Shown: piece by piece, positions 17,716 to 26,446 of the stretch | How positions within the stretch are numbered: the stretch's first letter is position 1 | Layout: each line of letters starts with the position of its first letter | Assembly (NCBI RefSeq): GCF_011764545.1 | Contig: NZ_AP022870.1 | Coordinates: forward strand, 4,200,001-4,264,000 | Direction of reading: 5' to 3' | DNA length: 64,000 nucleotides | Source: Phytohabitans flavus | Lineage (GTDB): Bacteria > Actinomycetota > Actinomycetes > Mycobacteriales > Micromonosporaceae | The notes under the pieces: model-generated | The model's input: only the letters and a program-made list of their open reading frames with translations | What the model was told of the DNA's origin: nothing | Database searches by the model: none | Position numbers and translations under genes: made by a program

Positions 17716-18957
17716 GTGAGTCGAGAGGCAGCCGAGCGGGCGGTCGCGGAGGCGCACCGGCGCGAGTGGGCGTACGTGCTCGCGGCGACCGTACGGGTCA
17801 CCCGCGACCTCGATGTGGCCGAGGAGTGCGTGCAGGACGCGTACGTGACCGCGCTGGGCGCGTGGAGCCGGGACGGAGTCCCACGCAACACCGGTGCCTG
17901 GCTCACCACCGCCGCGCGAAACCGGGCTCTGGATGTGCTGCGGCGGGACAAACTGTTCCGTACCAAAATGCCTTTGTTGGTGGAGCGAGAGGGCACGGAC
18001 GCCGAGCCCGCCGGCGGCGACGGCATCCCCGACGACCGCCTGCGCCTCGTCTTCACCTGCTGCCACCCGGCGCTGGCCCGCAGCGCGCAGGTGGCCCTCA
18101 CGCTGCGCCTTGTCTGCGGCGTGGCGACGCCGGACATCGCGAACGCGTTCCTGGTGTCAGAGGCGACGATGGCCGCGCGGATCACCCGCGCGAAGAAGAA
18201 GATCACCGCGGCGGGCATCCCTTACCGGGTACCGTCGCCGGCCGAGCTGCCCGAGCGGCTGGACGCGGTGCTGACCGTGATCCACCTGCTGTACACGACT
18301 GCGCACACCGCTCCCACCGGGGAGAGCCTGACCCGCGCCGACCTGGCCACCCGCGCGCTCGACCTGGCCCGCATGCTGCTCGCGCTGATGCCGGACGAGC
18401 GCGAGGTGAAAGGGCTGCTCGCGCTGCTGCTGGTCACCGACGCGCGGCGGGCCACCCGGGTGGACGCGGAGGGGCGGCTGCTGCGGCTGGAGGACCAGGA
18501 CCGGTCGCTGTGGGACCGGGCGGCGATCGAGGAGGGGCACCACCTCGTCGTGGCGGCGCTGCGCGGGGGCGGCGGCCGCTTCGGGCTACAGGCGGCCATC
18601 GCGGCGCTGCACGCGACCGCGCCGAGCTACGCGGAGACCGACTGGCCGCAGGTGCTCACCCTCTACGACGCGCTGCTCGCCACCTGGCCCTCGCCCGTGG
18701 TCGCGCTCAACCGGGCCATCGCGGTATCGATGGTGCGCGGACCGGAGGCCGCCCTCGCCGACCTCGCCGCGCTGGAGGGCGACGAGCGGCTGGCCGGGTA
18801 CCGGTACCTGCCCGCCACGAAGGCCGACCTGATGCGCCGGCTCGGACGCCAGGAAGAGGCCGCGGTCGCGTACAAGGCGGCGCTGGAGCTGGCCGACAAC
18901 GAGGCCGAGCGGGAGTTCCTGGAAACCCGTCTCGCGGAGCTGCGGCCGGCACGCTAG
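17716..18957 (+). CDS. ECF42-type RNA polymerase sigma factor with TPR-like tail
   Basis: The 413-residue protein has sigma region 2 (REWAYVLAATVRVTRDLDVAEECVQDAYVTAL), region 4 (RLRLVFTCCHPALARSAQVALTLRLVCGVATPDIANAFLVSEATMAARITRAKKKI) and a 200-residue C-terminal extension with TPR-like helices (ALNRAIAVSMVRGPEAALADLAAL, LGRQEEAAVAYKAALELADNEAE). FTCCHPAL and the long tail are diagnostic of the ECF42 group, whose tail is needed for activity. That group is normally encoded beside a DGPF/YCII-family protein; none is present here. The start GTG 17716 is chosen from promoter spacing rather than TTG 17707. Confidence 0.9.
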   Translation: MSREAAERAVAEAHRREWAYVLAATVRVTRDLDVAEECVQDAYVTALGAWSRDGVPRNTGAWLTTAARNRALDVLRRDKLFRTKMPLLVEREGTDAEPAGGDGIPDDRLRLVFTCCHPALARSAQVALTLRLVCGVATPDIANAFLVSEATMAARITRAKKKITAAGIPYRVPSPAELPERLDAVLTVIHLLYTTAHTAPTGESLTRADLATRALDLARMLLALMPDEREVKGLLALLLVTDARRATRVDAEGRLLRLEDQDRSLWDRAAIEEGHHLVVAALRGGGGRFGLQAAIAALHATAPSYAETDWPQVLTLYDALLATWPSPVVALNRAIAVSMVRGPEAALADLAALEGDERLAGYRYLPATKADLMRRLGRQEEAAVAYKAALELADNEAEREFLETRLAELRPAR

Positions 18958-19000
18958 GCGGTCAGCCTTTCCGGTGGCCGCCCGGCGTAAGGTGCGGAGT

Positions 19001-19662
19001 GTGTCGGAGCTGCTTTCGGTCAACATCGGCGTCCCCATTCGAGCCCGGCTACGAGCGTCGGCGTGACGGGCATCGACAAGCGGCCGGTGGACGGGCCGGT
19101 GGATGTACGCGCGCCGGGCCCCCGGGGCTCGGGGCTGGGCGGTGGCCTCGTCGGCGACCGTATCCTCGACGGCCGCAACCACGGCGGCGACGACCAGGCG
19201 GTGTACGCGTACGCCCGGGAGGACCTCGACGAGTGGGGTGCCCTGCTGGGCAGGGAGCTGAGCGGCGGCGTGTTCGGGGAAAACCTCACCACGCTCGGCG
19301 TCGAGGTGACCGGCGCGCTGATCGGTGAGCGCTGGCGGGTCGGGCCGGAGCTGCTGCTGGAGGTGTCGGTGCCGCGGATCCCGTGCAACACGTTCGCCCA
19401 CTGGATGTCCGAGCAGGGCTGGATCAAGCGGTTCACCCAGCGGGCCGTGCCCGGGGCTTACCTGCGGGTTGTCGAGCCAGGCCAGATCCGGGCCGGCGAC
19501 GTGGTCGAGGTGGTCGAGCGCCCGGACCACGACGTGACGATCGGCGTGACGTTCCGGGCGCTGACGCTGGAGCCGGAGCTGCTGCCGCGGCTGCTGAGCG
19601 CCGACGCGCTCCCTGAGGAAGCCCTCGCGAAGGCGCGGCGCCGGGTGGCCGCGGCGCGCTAG
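19001..19662 (+). CDS. MOSC-domain molybdenum-cofactor-binding-type protein, one frameshift
   Basis: GTG 19001 begins SELLSVNIGVP, the usual N-terminus of YiiM-like MOSC proteins. The rest (VTGIDKRPVDGPVDVRAPG, VGDRILDGRNHGGDDQAVYAYAREDLDEW, GGVFGENLTTLGVEVT, VPRIPCNTFAHWM) continues in another frame. One extra C in the C4 run at 19033-19036 joins them. The conserved Cys of the MOSC domain is the C in RIPCNTF. The family binds or transfers molybdenum cofactor sulfur or detoxifies N-hydroxylated compounds. If the break is real, the protein would have to start at GTG 19063. Confidence 0.8.
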
Positions 19663-19681
19663 GCGTCTCGGCCGCGACCGG

Positions 19682-19999
19682 CTAGGCGGCCAGTGCGTGG
19701 GGCTCGGTGGTCCCAGCGGTGGCGAGGGCCAGCGCCCACCGCATCCGCCGCGCCGCGGCCTCGGGGTGCTCGCCGTATTCGGCAGCCATGACGGCGGCGC
19801 ATCCCGCCGCGCCGCCGCGCACGGACAGGCTCGTGTGGATGGCCCGGGCGACCTGGGCGCCCGTGGGCTGGTCGGAGGGCTGGAGGTCGCTGACGAACAG
19901 GGCCTCCGCCCGCATGTGCTCGGTCACTGTGCTCACCGCCTCGCGGAAGTTTTCTGTTGTACGCGATACAGCGTCCCTCGGTTCACCGCTCGCATACAT
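19682..19999 (-). CDS. Small conserved actinobacterial protein, unknown function
   Basis: The 105-residue protein has the block HMRAEALFVSDLQPSDQPTGAQVARAI followed by RGGAAGCAAVMAAEYGEHPEAAARRMRWAL, a pattern I associate with short Micromonosporaceae proteins of unknown role. It has no signal peptide or membrane helix. The start is uncertain: ATG 19999 gives 105 residues, ATG 19915 would leave just the conserved block. It lies downstream of the TetR gene on the same strand. Confidence 0.6.
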   Translation of the reverse strand: MYASGEPRDAVSRTTENFREAVSTVTEHMRAEALFVSDLQPSDQPTGAQVARAIHTSLSVRGGAAGCAAVMAAEYGEHPEAAARRMRWALALATAGTTEPHALAA

Positions 20000-20028
20000 C
20001 CGGAGCTTCCCCAGATCAGCACCCTGGG

Positions 20029-20631
20029 TCAGCGTGAGGGTTCCCCCTGACCCGGCCAGGCCGCCAGGACGAGGTCGACGACTTTCCGCAGCTCGTCGGC
20101 GGTGGCGTCGCTGGCCGCCTGGGAGGCGATGCCGTCCGAGACCGTGAAGACGTACCGGGCCAGTGCGGCCGGGTCGGCGCCGGGCGGCAGGTCCCCCTCG
20201 TCGCGGGCTCGTTCGAGACGGGCGCGGAGCGCGGCCAGGCCGGCGTTGCGGCGGTCGACCACCGCCCGGCGCACCTGCTCGCACTCGGGGCCGCAGGCCT
20301 GCGCGTTGCGGACGCTCAGGCAGCCCGGATGCCCTGAGTCGGTGGTCAGCTCGACCGCCCCGCCCAGGATTCTCGCCACCACGTCCCGGGCGCGCGGCTC
20401 GGCCAGCGCGGCGGCGGAGTAGCCGCCCGGCCCGTCGACGTACCGGTCCAGCACCCGGCGGAAGAGCGCCTCCTTGTTGCCGAATGCGCCGTACAGGCTG
20501 GGGCGGTTGATGCCCATCGCCGCGGTGAGGTCGGAGAGCGCGGTGCCCTCGTACCCCTGGCGCCAGAACACCTCCAGCGCCCGATCCAGTGCGGCGTCCT
20601 CGTCGAACGCGCGCGGCCGCCCACCCGCCAT
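20029..20631 (-). CDS. TetR-family transcriptional regulator
   Basis: The 200-residue protein has an N-terminal helix-turn-helix (ALEVFWRQGYEGTALSDLTAAMGINRPSLYGAFGNKEALFRRVLDRY) typical of the YxaF/AcrR subgroup. The ligand domain contains CLSVRNAQACGPECEQVRRAV with three Cys in the middle, a feature of this subgroup. The ATG at 20631 follows GGGAGGGG. It is divergent from a Gfo/Idh/MocA oxidoreductase. Two matching TACC-N4-GGTA sites lie in the shared intergenic DNA, so it probably represses both genes. Confidence 0.88.
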   Translation of the reverse strand: MAGGRPRAFDEDAALDRALEVFWRQGYEGTALSDLTAAMGINRPSLYGAFGNKEALFRRVLDRYVDGPGGYSAAALAEPRARDVVARILGGAVELTTDSGHPGCLSVRNAQACGPECEQVRRAVVDRRNAGLAALRARLERARDEGDLPPGADPAALARYVFTVSDGIASQAASDATADELRKVVDLVLAAWPGQGEPSR

Positions 20632-20653
20632 CGCTCACCCCTCCCAAGTTTTT

Positions 20654-20718
20654 TACCTATCGGTACGTTACTTCTTGACCAGCCCGATCGCGCATCGCTA
20701 GTTTCTTACCGCCAGGTA
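20654..20718. promoter_or_regulatory. Twin TetR operators TACC-N4-GGTA
   Basis: TACCTATCGGTA (20654-20665) and TACCGCCAGGTA (20707-20718) are the same inverted repeat with different spacers, 53 bp apart (five helical turns). They sit between the divergent TetR gene and the oxidoreductase gene. Confidence 0.65.
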
Positions 20719-20740
20719 CAAAACCAGTGGGGAGACACGC

Positions 20741-21862
20741 ATGCCCAACAGGATCCGGGTCGGGATCGTCGGCGCGAGCACGGCGCGCGGGTGGGCCGCC
20801 GCGGCGCATGTGCCGGCGCTGGCCCGCCTCGACGAGTACCAACTCGTCGCCGTCGCCACCACGCGCGAGGCCAGCGCCCGGGCAGCGGCCGAGGCGTTCG
20901 GGGCGCGGCACGCCTTCACCGGCGCCGCCGCGCTCGCCAACCACCCCGACGTCGACCTCGTGGTCGTGTCGGTGAAGGCGCCCGACCACGCGCCGGCCGT
21001 CCGGGCCGCGATCGAGGCAGGCAAGCAGGTGCTGGTCGAGTGGCCGCTCACGGTCACCGCTGGCGAGGCGGCGGAGCTGGCCGCGGCGGCGGAGGCGGCT
21101 CGCCTGCGGCACGCGGTCGTCCTTCAGGTGTACGCCTCGCCCGGTGCTCGCTTCGTTCGCGACCTGGTGCGCGAGGGGCGGATCGGCGAGCTGGCGGCGG
21201 TCGCGTTCACCGGCGGCGGGGACCCGCTCGGCGGCAGCCGGATCTACCGGGACCTGGCGTGGGGCACCGCGGCCGGCACCGGCAACGACATACTCACGAT
21301 CATGGTGGGCCACGCGCTCGCCGCGGTCGAGGTCGTGACCGGCGCCGCGCTCACCGAGGTCTCCGCCGTGACGGCAAGGCACCACGACCGGGTAGGGATA
21401 GTGGGGAGCGGCGAGTCGGTCGCGAACGGGGTCGACGGGCAGGTGGTGGTCGCCGGGCTGCTGGACGGCGGCGCGGTCGCCTCGCTCTGCCTACTGGGCG
21501 GCAACGCCGCCGCGCCGGACGGCTTCCAGCTGAGGCTCACCGGTACCGAGGGGACGCTGACGGTCACGCCCGCCGACCCCGGCCACTACAGCAACTGGGC
21601 CACCTGGCGGGTACGGCTCGCCCCGGCCGGCGGCGAGCCACACGAACTCGCCATCCCAGAGCGGTACCGCCTCGCCCCCGCCGGCCTGCCGGACGGCCCG
21701 GTGGCGAGCATCGCCAGCCTGTACCGCCTGCTCGGCGCCGGCTCGGCCGAGCTGGCCACCTTCCACACCGCGGCCCGGTCGCAGCGCACGCTAGAGGCGA
21801 TCACGCGGGCTGCGGCGACCGGCACGAGGCAGCGGCTCACCACGGCTGCCGTACACACATGA
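20741..21862 (+). CDS. Gfo/Idh/MocA-family oxidoreductase
   Basis: The 373-residue protein opens with a Rossmann NAD(P) site (IRVGIVGASTARGWAAAAHVPALARL), then DVDLVVVSVKAPDH and the family motif AGKQVLVEWPLT (EKP replaced by EWP). The C-terminal half is the alpha/beta domain (GTGNDILTIMVGHALAAVEVVTG with the conserved GH). The family oxidises or reduces sugars and related ketones; the WP variant is seen in Gal80-like members. GGGGAGA lies before ATG 20741. Its promoter carries the twin TetR operators. Confidence 0.87.
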   Translation: MPNRIRVGIVGASTARGWAAAAHVPALARLDEYQLVAVATTREASARAAAEAFGARHAFTGAAALANHPDVDLVVVSVKAPDHAPAVRAAIEAGKQVLVEWPLTVTAGEAAELAAAAEAARLRHAVVLQVYASPGARFVRDLVREGRIGELAAVAFTGGGDPLGGSRIYRDLAWGTAAGTGNDILTIMVGHALAAVEVVTGAALTEVSAVTARHHDRVGIVGSGESVANGVDGQVVVAGLLDGGAVASLCLLGGNAAAPDGFQLRLTGTEGTLTVTPADPGHYSNWATWRVRLAPAGGEPHELAIPERYRLAPAGLPDGPVASIASLYRLLGAGSAELATFHTAARSQRTLEAITRAAATGTRQRLTTAAVHT

Positions 21863-21922
21863 AGTCTCGTCGTCACGCGGTCGAAACACGCTTTGTGACG
21901 GTCGACACCTTTCCCGCTTAAT

Positions 21923-21935
21923 CAGAATGATTCTG
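21923..21935. promoter_or_regulatory. 13-bp palindrome upstream of MFS exporter
   Basis: CAGAATGATTCTG is a perfect palindrome about 97 bp before the exporter ATG. GTCGGAC and GTCCGAC arms flank the following 45 bp. It is a probable regulator site; the regulator is unknown. Confidence 0.4.
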
Positions 21936-22031
21936 TCGGACGCGATCTTTACGTTCTCGGAAAGTAGACCTATTCGGTCCGACGTGCGCAGTAGACACCG
22001 CTGCCTCGAACCCTTCGAAAGGTATCGACAC

Positions 22032-23537
22032 ATGTCTCAGCAGACCGCCACGGGGGCGGACACGAAGGCCGGCGGGCAAGCGGTCGATCCGAGGCGCTGG
22101 CTGGCGCTGATGGTCATCGCCATCGCGCAGCTGATGGTGGTGCTCGACGGCACGATCGTCAACATCGCGATGCCGTCGGCACAGGCTGACCTGGGTATCT
22201 CCGACGCCAACCGGCAGTGGATCGTCACGGCGTACACGCTGGCGTTCGGTGGTCTCCTGCTGCTCGGCGGCCGGATCGCCGACTACGTGGGACGGCGCCG
22301 GATATTCCTCATCGGCTTGATCGGCTTCGCCGTCGCCTCCGCGCTGGGCGGCATCGCCACCAACGCGGGCACACTCTTCGCCGCCCGCGCTCTCCAGGGC
22401 GTGTTCGGCGCGCTGCTGGCACCGGCCGCGCTCTCCCTGATCACGGTCACCTTCACCGACGTGAAGGACCGGGCCAAGGCGTTCGGCGTGTTCGGCGCGA
22501 TCTCCGGCGTGGGCGCCACGATCGGCCTGATCCTCGGCGGCGTGCTCACGGAGTACACCACCTGGCGCTGGTGCCTCCTGGTGAACATCCCGATCGCGCT
22601 CGCCGCGTTCGCGCTGGCGTTGCCGATCGTGCGGGAGAGCAAGGCACACGGCAACACGCGGTACGACATCCCCGGCACGATCATGGCGACCGGTGGACTC
22701 GTCGCGCTCGTGTACGCGTTCACCAAGGCGGCCGAGGACAGCTGGACGTCCCCGGTGACGCTGGGGTTCTTCGCGGTCGCGGCGGTACTGCTGGTGGGCT
22801 TCGTGGTGTTCGAGTCGCGCACCAGCCACCCGCTGCTCCCGCTCCGCGTGGTGCTGCACCGCAACCGCGGTGGCTCGTTCCTCGTCTCGGTGCTCCTGGG
22901 CGCCGGCATGATGGGCATGTTCCTGTTCATGACGTACTACTTCCAGGGCACCCTCCAGTACTCCCCGTTGCGCAGCGGCATCGCGTACCTGCCGTTCTCG
23001 CTGGCCCTGATCGTCACCGCGATGGTCGCCAGCTCGGTCCTGCCGAAGGTGGGGCCGCGGGCGATGATGTCGGTCGGCGGCCTGCTGGCCACGGCCGGCA
23101 TGATCTGGCTGACCCAGCTGCGCATCGACTCGTCGTACCTCACGCTGATGCTCCCCGCCCTGGTCATCATGGCGGTCGGCATGGCGCTGGTCTTCGTGCC
23201 GCTGGGCAACACCTCGCTGACCGGCGTGGACAACCACGACGCCGGCGTGGCCAGCGCGATGGTCAACACCACCCAGCAGATCGGCGGCTCGCTCGGCGTG
23301 GCGCTGCTCAACACGGTGTTCACGACCGCGACGACCTCGTACATCACCGAGAACGGCCCGGCCTCGGCGGCGCTCGGCGCGGTGCACGGCTACAACGTGG
23401 CGTTCACGGTGAGTGCGGTGCTGCTGGCGGCGTCGACGGTGCTGACGTTCCTGTTGATCCGCAACACGCGCCAGAACACCGTCCGCGACGGCGAGAGCGA
23501 CGAAGCGACCGCGCTCGCCCCGGTCCACGTGGGCTGA
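22032..23537 (+). CDS. MFS drug exporter, DHA2 (EmrB/QacA) family
   Basis: The 501-residue protein has about 14 membrane helices, motif A as GGRIADYVGRRRIFLIG, the DHA2 signature LDGTIVNIAMPSAQADLG in helix 1 and the motif C-like stretch GAISGVGATIGLILGGVLTEYTTWRW in helix 5. The family exports cationic drugs or antibiotics by proton antiport. The ATG at 22032 follows GAAAGG; an in-frame ATG at 21927 gives an unlikely extension. It is tail-to-tail with a second DHA2-type exporter. Confidence 0.9.
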   Translation: MSQQTATGADTKAGGQAVDPRRWLALMVIAIAQLMVVLDGTIVNIAMPSAQADLGISDANRQWIVTAYTLAFGGLLLLGGRIADYVGRRRIFLIGLIGFAVASALGGIATNAGTLFAARALQGVFGALLAPAALSLITVTFTDVKDRAKAFGVFGAISGVGATIGLILGGVLTEYTTWRWCLLVNIPIALAAFALALPIVRESKAHGNTRYDIPGTIMATGGLVALVYAFTKAAEDSWTSPVTLGFFAVAAVLLVGFVVFESRTSHPLLPLRVVLHRNRGGSFLVSVLLGAGMMGMFLFMTYYFQGTLQYSPLRSGIAYLPFSLALIVTAMVASSVLPKVGPRAMMSVGGLLATAGMIWLTQLRIDSSYLTLMLPALVIMAVGMALVFVPLGNTSLTGVDNHDAGVASAMVNTTQQIGGSLGVALLNTVFTTATTSYITENGPASAALGAVHGYNVAFTVSAVLLAASTVLTFLLIRNTRQNTVRDGESDEATALAPVHVG

Positions 23538-23633
23538 CGCACCATTGAGAGCGAGTGGGCGGGTCCGGGCGGCCCGCCCACTCCCATTTCGCCTCCGGCC
23601 CTCGCGGTCACCCGCGCTGCCGCCCGCCGGTGC

Positions 23634-25064
23634 TCAGCCGGCGGCGCCGTGGGCTTGCAGCTCGGGCTTGGGCTCGCCCCGCGGGCGGCGGTGGTCGGCC
23701 CGCCACTCGGCCCCGGCGATCAGCAGCGCGACCGCCGTCGCGGCCGCGGCGGTACAGACCGCGATCATCACCGCTTCCGCGTTCCGGTGGGTGGTGGCGA
23801 GCACCGCGAAGTAGAGGCCGGGGAGCAGGGCCGTGCCAACGGCGGCACCTACGCGCTGTCCGGTTTGGAGGGCGCCACCGGCCGCGCCGGCCATCTCTAC
23901 GGGGACGTTGCGCAGCGTCAGCGTGATGTTCGGAGAGATGACGAGACCGCTGCCCACACCCCCGATGAGCAGGGCCGGCGCGACCGCCCAGGCCGGCGCG
24001 TACCGGAGGGTGAGCGCGGTCGCGACGAGGCCCACCACCACCGTGAGCAGTCCGATAACGGTCAGCCGCCGGCCGAGCCGGTTTACCAGGCGGCCGGCGA
24101 TCACCGCGGCGGCGGCGGAGCCCACCGAGAACGGGGTGACCGCCAGCCCGGAGTGCAGCGGTGACCAGCCGAGACCCTCCTGGAGGTAGAGGGCCAGCAC
24201 CAGCCAGATGCCGCTGAAGCCGACGAAGTACACGGTGCCCAGCGCGATGCCCCCGGCGTACCCGGGCGTCTGGGTCAGCAGGCGGAGGTCGAGCAGCGGC
24301 TGCCGCCCCCGGCGTGCCGTGCGGGCCTCCCACCATAGGAAGGCGCCGATCAGCGCCGCGGCGACCGGAAACAGCCACCACAGCCTGCGCAGGCCCCCGT
24401 TCTCCGCCTGTACCAGCGGCAGCATCGCGGTCAGCACCGCGCCGCCGAGCAGGAGTACGCCGGGCGGGTCGAGCTGGCCTCGGACCGAGCCCTCGCCCCG
24501 GGTGCGCGGGAGGAGGCGGGCGGCCAGGACAAGCGCGACGAGGCCGATCGGTACGTTGACGAAGAAGATCCAGCGCCAGCTCGCCACCGCCAGGATCAGG
24601 CCGCCGAGGACCGGGCCGACCGCGGTGGAGATGCCGATCGTGGCGCCGAAGAGGCCGAACGCCCTCCCCCGCTCGGCGCCGCTGAACAGCTGCTGGATCA
24701 GGCCGGAGTTCTGCGGGGCGAGGCTGCCCGACGCGATGCCCTGGGCCAGCCGCGCGATCACCAGGGTCTCGATCGACGGTGCGGCGCCCGCGGCGGCGCT
24801 GAAGAGGATGAACGCGGCGAGCGAGAACAGGAACATCCGCCGCCGGCCCAGCGCGTCGCCGAGCCGTCCCGCCGCGACGAGGGTGAGGCCGAAGGTGAGG
24901 GCGTACCCGGAGACCACCCACTGCACCGAGGCCGGCGTGGCGTCCAGCTCGCGCAGCATCGACGGCAGCGCCACCGCCACGATGCTGACGTCGAGCAAGG
25001 TCATGAACCCGGCGACGAGAGTGACCCAGAGGGCCCGCCAGCGGTGCGGCAGCGGCTGCGTCAA
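23634..25064 (-). CDS. MFS drug exporter, DHA2 family
   Basis: The 476-residue protein has about 14 helices, LLDVSIVAVALPSMLRELD in helix 1, AAGRLGDALGRRRMFLFSL as motif A and GATIGISTAVGPVLGGLI as motif C. The short cytosolic tail is Arg/Pro rich. It is only distantly similar to the convergent exporter at 22032, so the pair is not a recent duplication. No regulator is adjacent on its upstream side. Confidence 0.9.
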   Translation of the reverse strand: MTQPLPHRWRALWVTLVAGFMTLLDVSIVAVALPSMLRELDATPASVQWVVSGYALTFGLTLVAAGRLGDALGRRRMFLFSLAAFILFSAAAGAAPSIETLVIARLAQGIASGSLAPQNSGLIQQLFSGAERGRAFGLFGATIGISTAVGPVLGGLILAVASWRWIFFVNVPIGLVALVLAARLLPRTRGEGSVRGQLDPPGVLLLGGAVLTAMLPLVQAENGGLRRLWWLFPVAAALIGAFLWWEARTARRGRQPLLDLRLLTQTPGYAGGIALGTVYFVGFSGIWLVLALYLQEGLGWSPLHSGLAVTPFSVGSAAAAVIAGRLVNRLGRRLTVIGLLTVVVGLVATALTLRYAPAWAVAPALLIGGVGSGLVISPNITLTLRNVPVEMAGAAGGALQTGQRVGAAVGTALLPGLYFAVLATTHRNAEAVMIAVCTAAAATAVALLIAGAEWRADHRRPRGEPKPELQAHGAAG

Positions 25065-25152
25065 GCGGCTCTCCCAAGCGACGGTGCCCGGACGAAGGTG
25101 GCGATCATTCCATGGCTACCACAGATCGGGCGGCCACACCGCGCGCCGCCGA

Positions 25153-25380
25153 TCAGTACGCCTCGCCGACCGCTTCCTCCGGGGTGTGCTGGGCGTGCTG
25201 GGCGCGGCGGTTCCACCGGTGCCACACCACCCGCTCACCGTGTCCTGCGGCCATGATGTGCCCGAACGCGAGGAAGACCAGCACGCCCGCGCCGAGCACG
25301 GCCGCGGCCACCCAGTAGGGCAGGGCGAGCGAGTGCTCGGCCAGCTTGCCCGCGATGATCGGCGCCGGCGCCGCCGCCCT
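25153..25380 (-). pseudogene. C-terminal remnant of an MFS transporter
   Basis: The segment reads PIIAGKLAEHSLALPYWVAAAVLGAGVLVFLAFG then a His/Arg-rich tail. It looks like the last transmembrane helices of an MFS permease without the rest of the gene. No start or upstream domains are present. Confidence 0.5.
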
Positions 25381-25446
25381 GGAAGCCAACCGCCGCGCCA
25401 GTTGAGCCCTGCTTATTACATTGCTACGCGTCACTACTGTGACTGC

Positions 25447-26010
25447 ATGCGCGGGATGAACCGACTGACTCTTGTAGCGGCAGCAGCGGCCCTGTTCGCG
25501 ACGGCGGGCTGCGGCGGCGGTGATCCCGCCGCCAGCGCGCCCAGCGCCACACCGCCAGCGACCTCCGCGGCGCCGTCCCCTTCGTCCGCATGCACGCTGG
25601 TCAGCACTGACCTGATCCGCTCGACCTTTAAAGAGAATGCCGGCCTCGACGGCGCCCAGAAGACGGAGCCCTTCCAGGACGGCAAGATCTACACGTGCGA
25701 TTTCCAGGCCGCCGCGCCGTGGTCGTTGTCGGTGAGCGTTCGGGTGTTCACCACACCGTCGCCGGTCGACGAGCTGGTGAGCATCGGCGTCTCCAGCAAC
25801 CAATTCGCCACCGAGGTCGCTGGCGTCGGCGACGGAGCCGCGTACATCAAACGCTCCAGCGACGTGCTCCAGTTCAGCGCGGTCAAGAAGGACGGCAACA
25901 CAGCCACCTTCGTGAGCCTGTTGCTGTTTGACGCGACCGACGGCGACGAAACCCGAGCCGCGACCATCGCCAAAGAGGTGCTGTCCAACGCACCCAAACT
26001 GGGAAGCTAA
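25447..26010 (+). CDS. Small secreted lipoprotein (DUF3558-like)
   Basis: The 187-residue protein has a signal peptide ending in the lipobox TAGC (19-22), a short Ala/Pro/Ser linker, then a compact domain beginning CTLVSTDLIRSTFKENAGLDGAQ with a second Cys in IYTCDF. This pattern (two Cys, alternating beta strands) resembles DUF3558/sortase-independent lipoproteins of actinobacteria, whose role is unknown. The ATG at 25447 is followed by MRGMNRL, giving a normal n-region. Confidence 0.75.
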   Translation: MRGMNRLTLVAAAAALFATAGCGGGDPAASAPSATPPATSAAPSPSSACTLVSTDLIRSTFKENAGLDGAQKTEPFQDGKIYTCDFQAAAPWSLSVSVRVFTTPSPVDELVSIGVSSNQFATEVAGVGDGAAYIKRSSDVLQFSAVKKDGNTATFVSLLLFDATDGDETRAATIAKEVLSNAPKLGS

Positions 26011-26049
26011 CCCGCAACGCCCGCACGAAGAATGGCGCGGTGCCGGCCG

Positions 26050-26102
26050 GGGTTCGGTTGTGAATCGCGGAGGGTGAGGCTGCGGGAGCAGCGGTCTGGA
26101 CC
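26050..26102 (-). repeat. R1 half-copy (right module)
   Basis: On the minus strand it begins at the palindrome GGTCCAGACC, then GCTGCTCCCGCAGCC, CACCCTCCGCG and ATTCACAACCG. The GAGCTACC half is absent; the break is exactly at the central palindrome. Confidence 0.8.
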
Positions 26103-26250
26103 CAATGCCACTTACCTTAAGTCGATCATGAAGTCGGCCCCATCCGGGGCAGCCTTGACCCGCCCCAAGGACCCGGCCATACCTGGCACTCCGTGCGGCC
26201 GTGGAGAATGCCCAGGTCATTGCCTTGATCACTTTGGGCTGGTTGCGTTG

Positions 26251-26299
26251 GGTCAAGACCGTCGCTCCCGCAGCCTCGCCCTCCGCGGTTCCACAACCC
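26251..26299 (+). repeat. R1 half-copy (right module), opposite orientation
   Basis: Begins GGTCAAGACC then GTCGCTCCCGCAGCCTCGCC and GGTTCCACAACCC. It is inverted relative to the copy at 26050 and again broken at the central palindrome. The sequence to its left (about 26175-26250) is shared with the one next to 27829. Confidence 0.8.
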
Positions 26300-26446
26300 A
26301 AGACTCCTCCGCCGGCGGCGCTGGCGGTGAGGGCCAACGACCCCCGCCGATCCGCGCACCGATTAGAGTCGGTCGAATCGTGAACGCTCGACCGGCGCCT
26401 TACCCGGACGCTATCCGGCAGATCGTGGTATTTAGCTGTGGCTATA

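Noticed and set aside
21918..23528. 536-codon frame antisense to the MFS exporter
   Set aside because: It mirrors the exporter frame and is rich in Arg, His and Asp with no hydrophobic core or motif.
24208..25440. Long open frame on the plus strand ahead of the lipoprotein at 25447
   Set aside because: It is antisense to the MFS gene at 23634 and its sequence is Arg/Ser/Pro-rich GC-frame noise; only the part from ATG 25447 has a signal peptide and lipobox.
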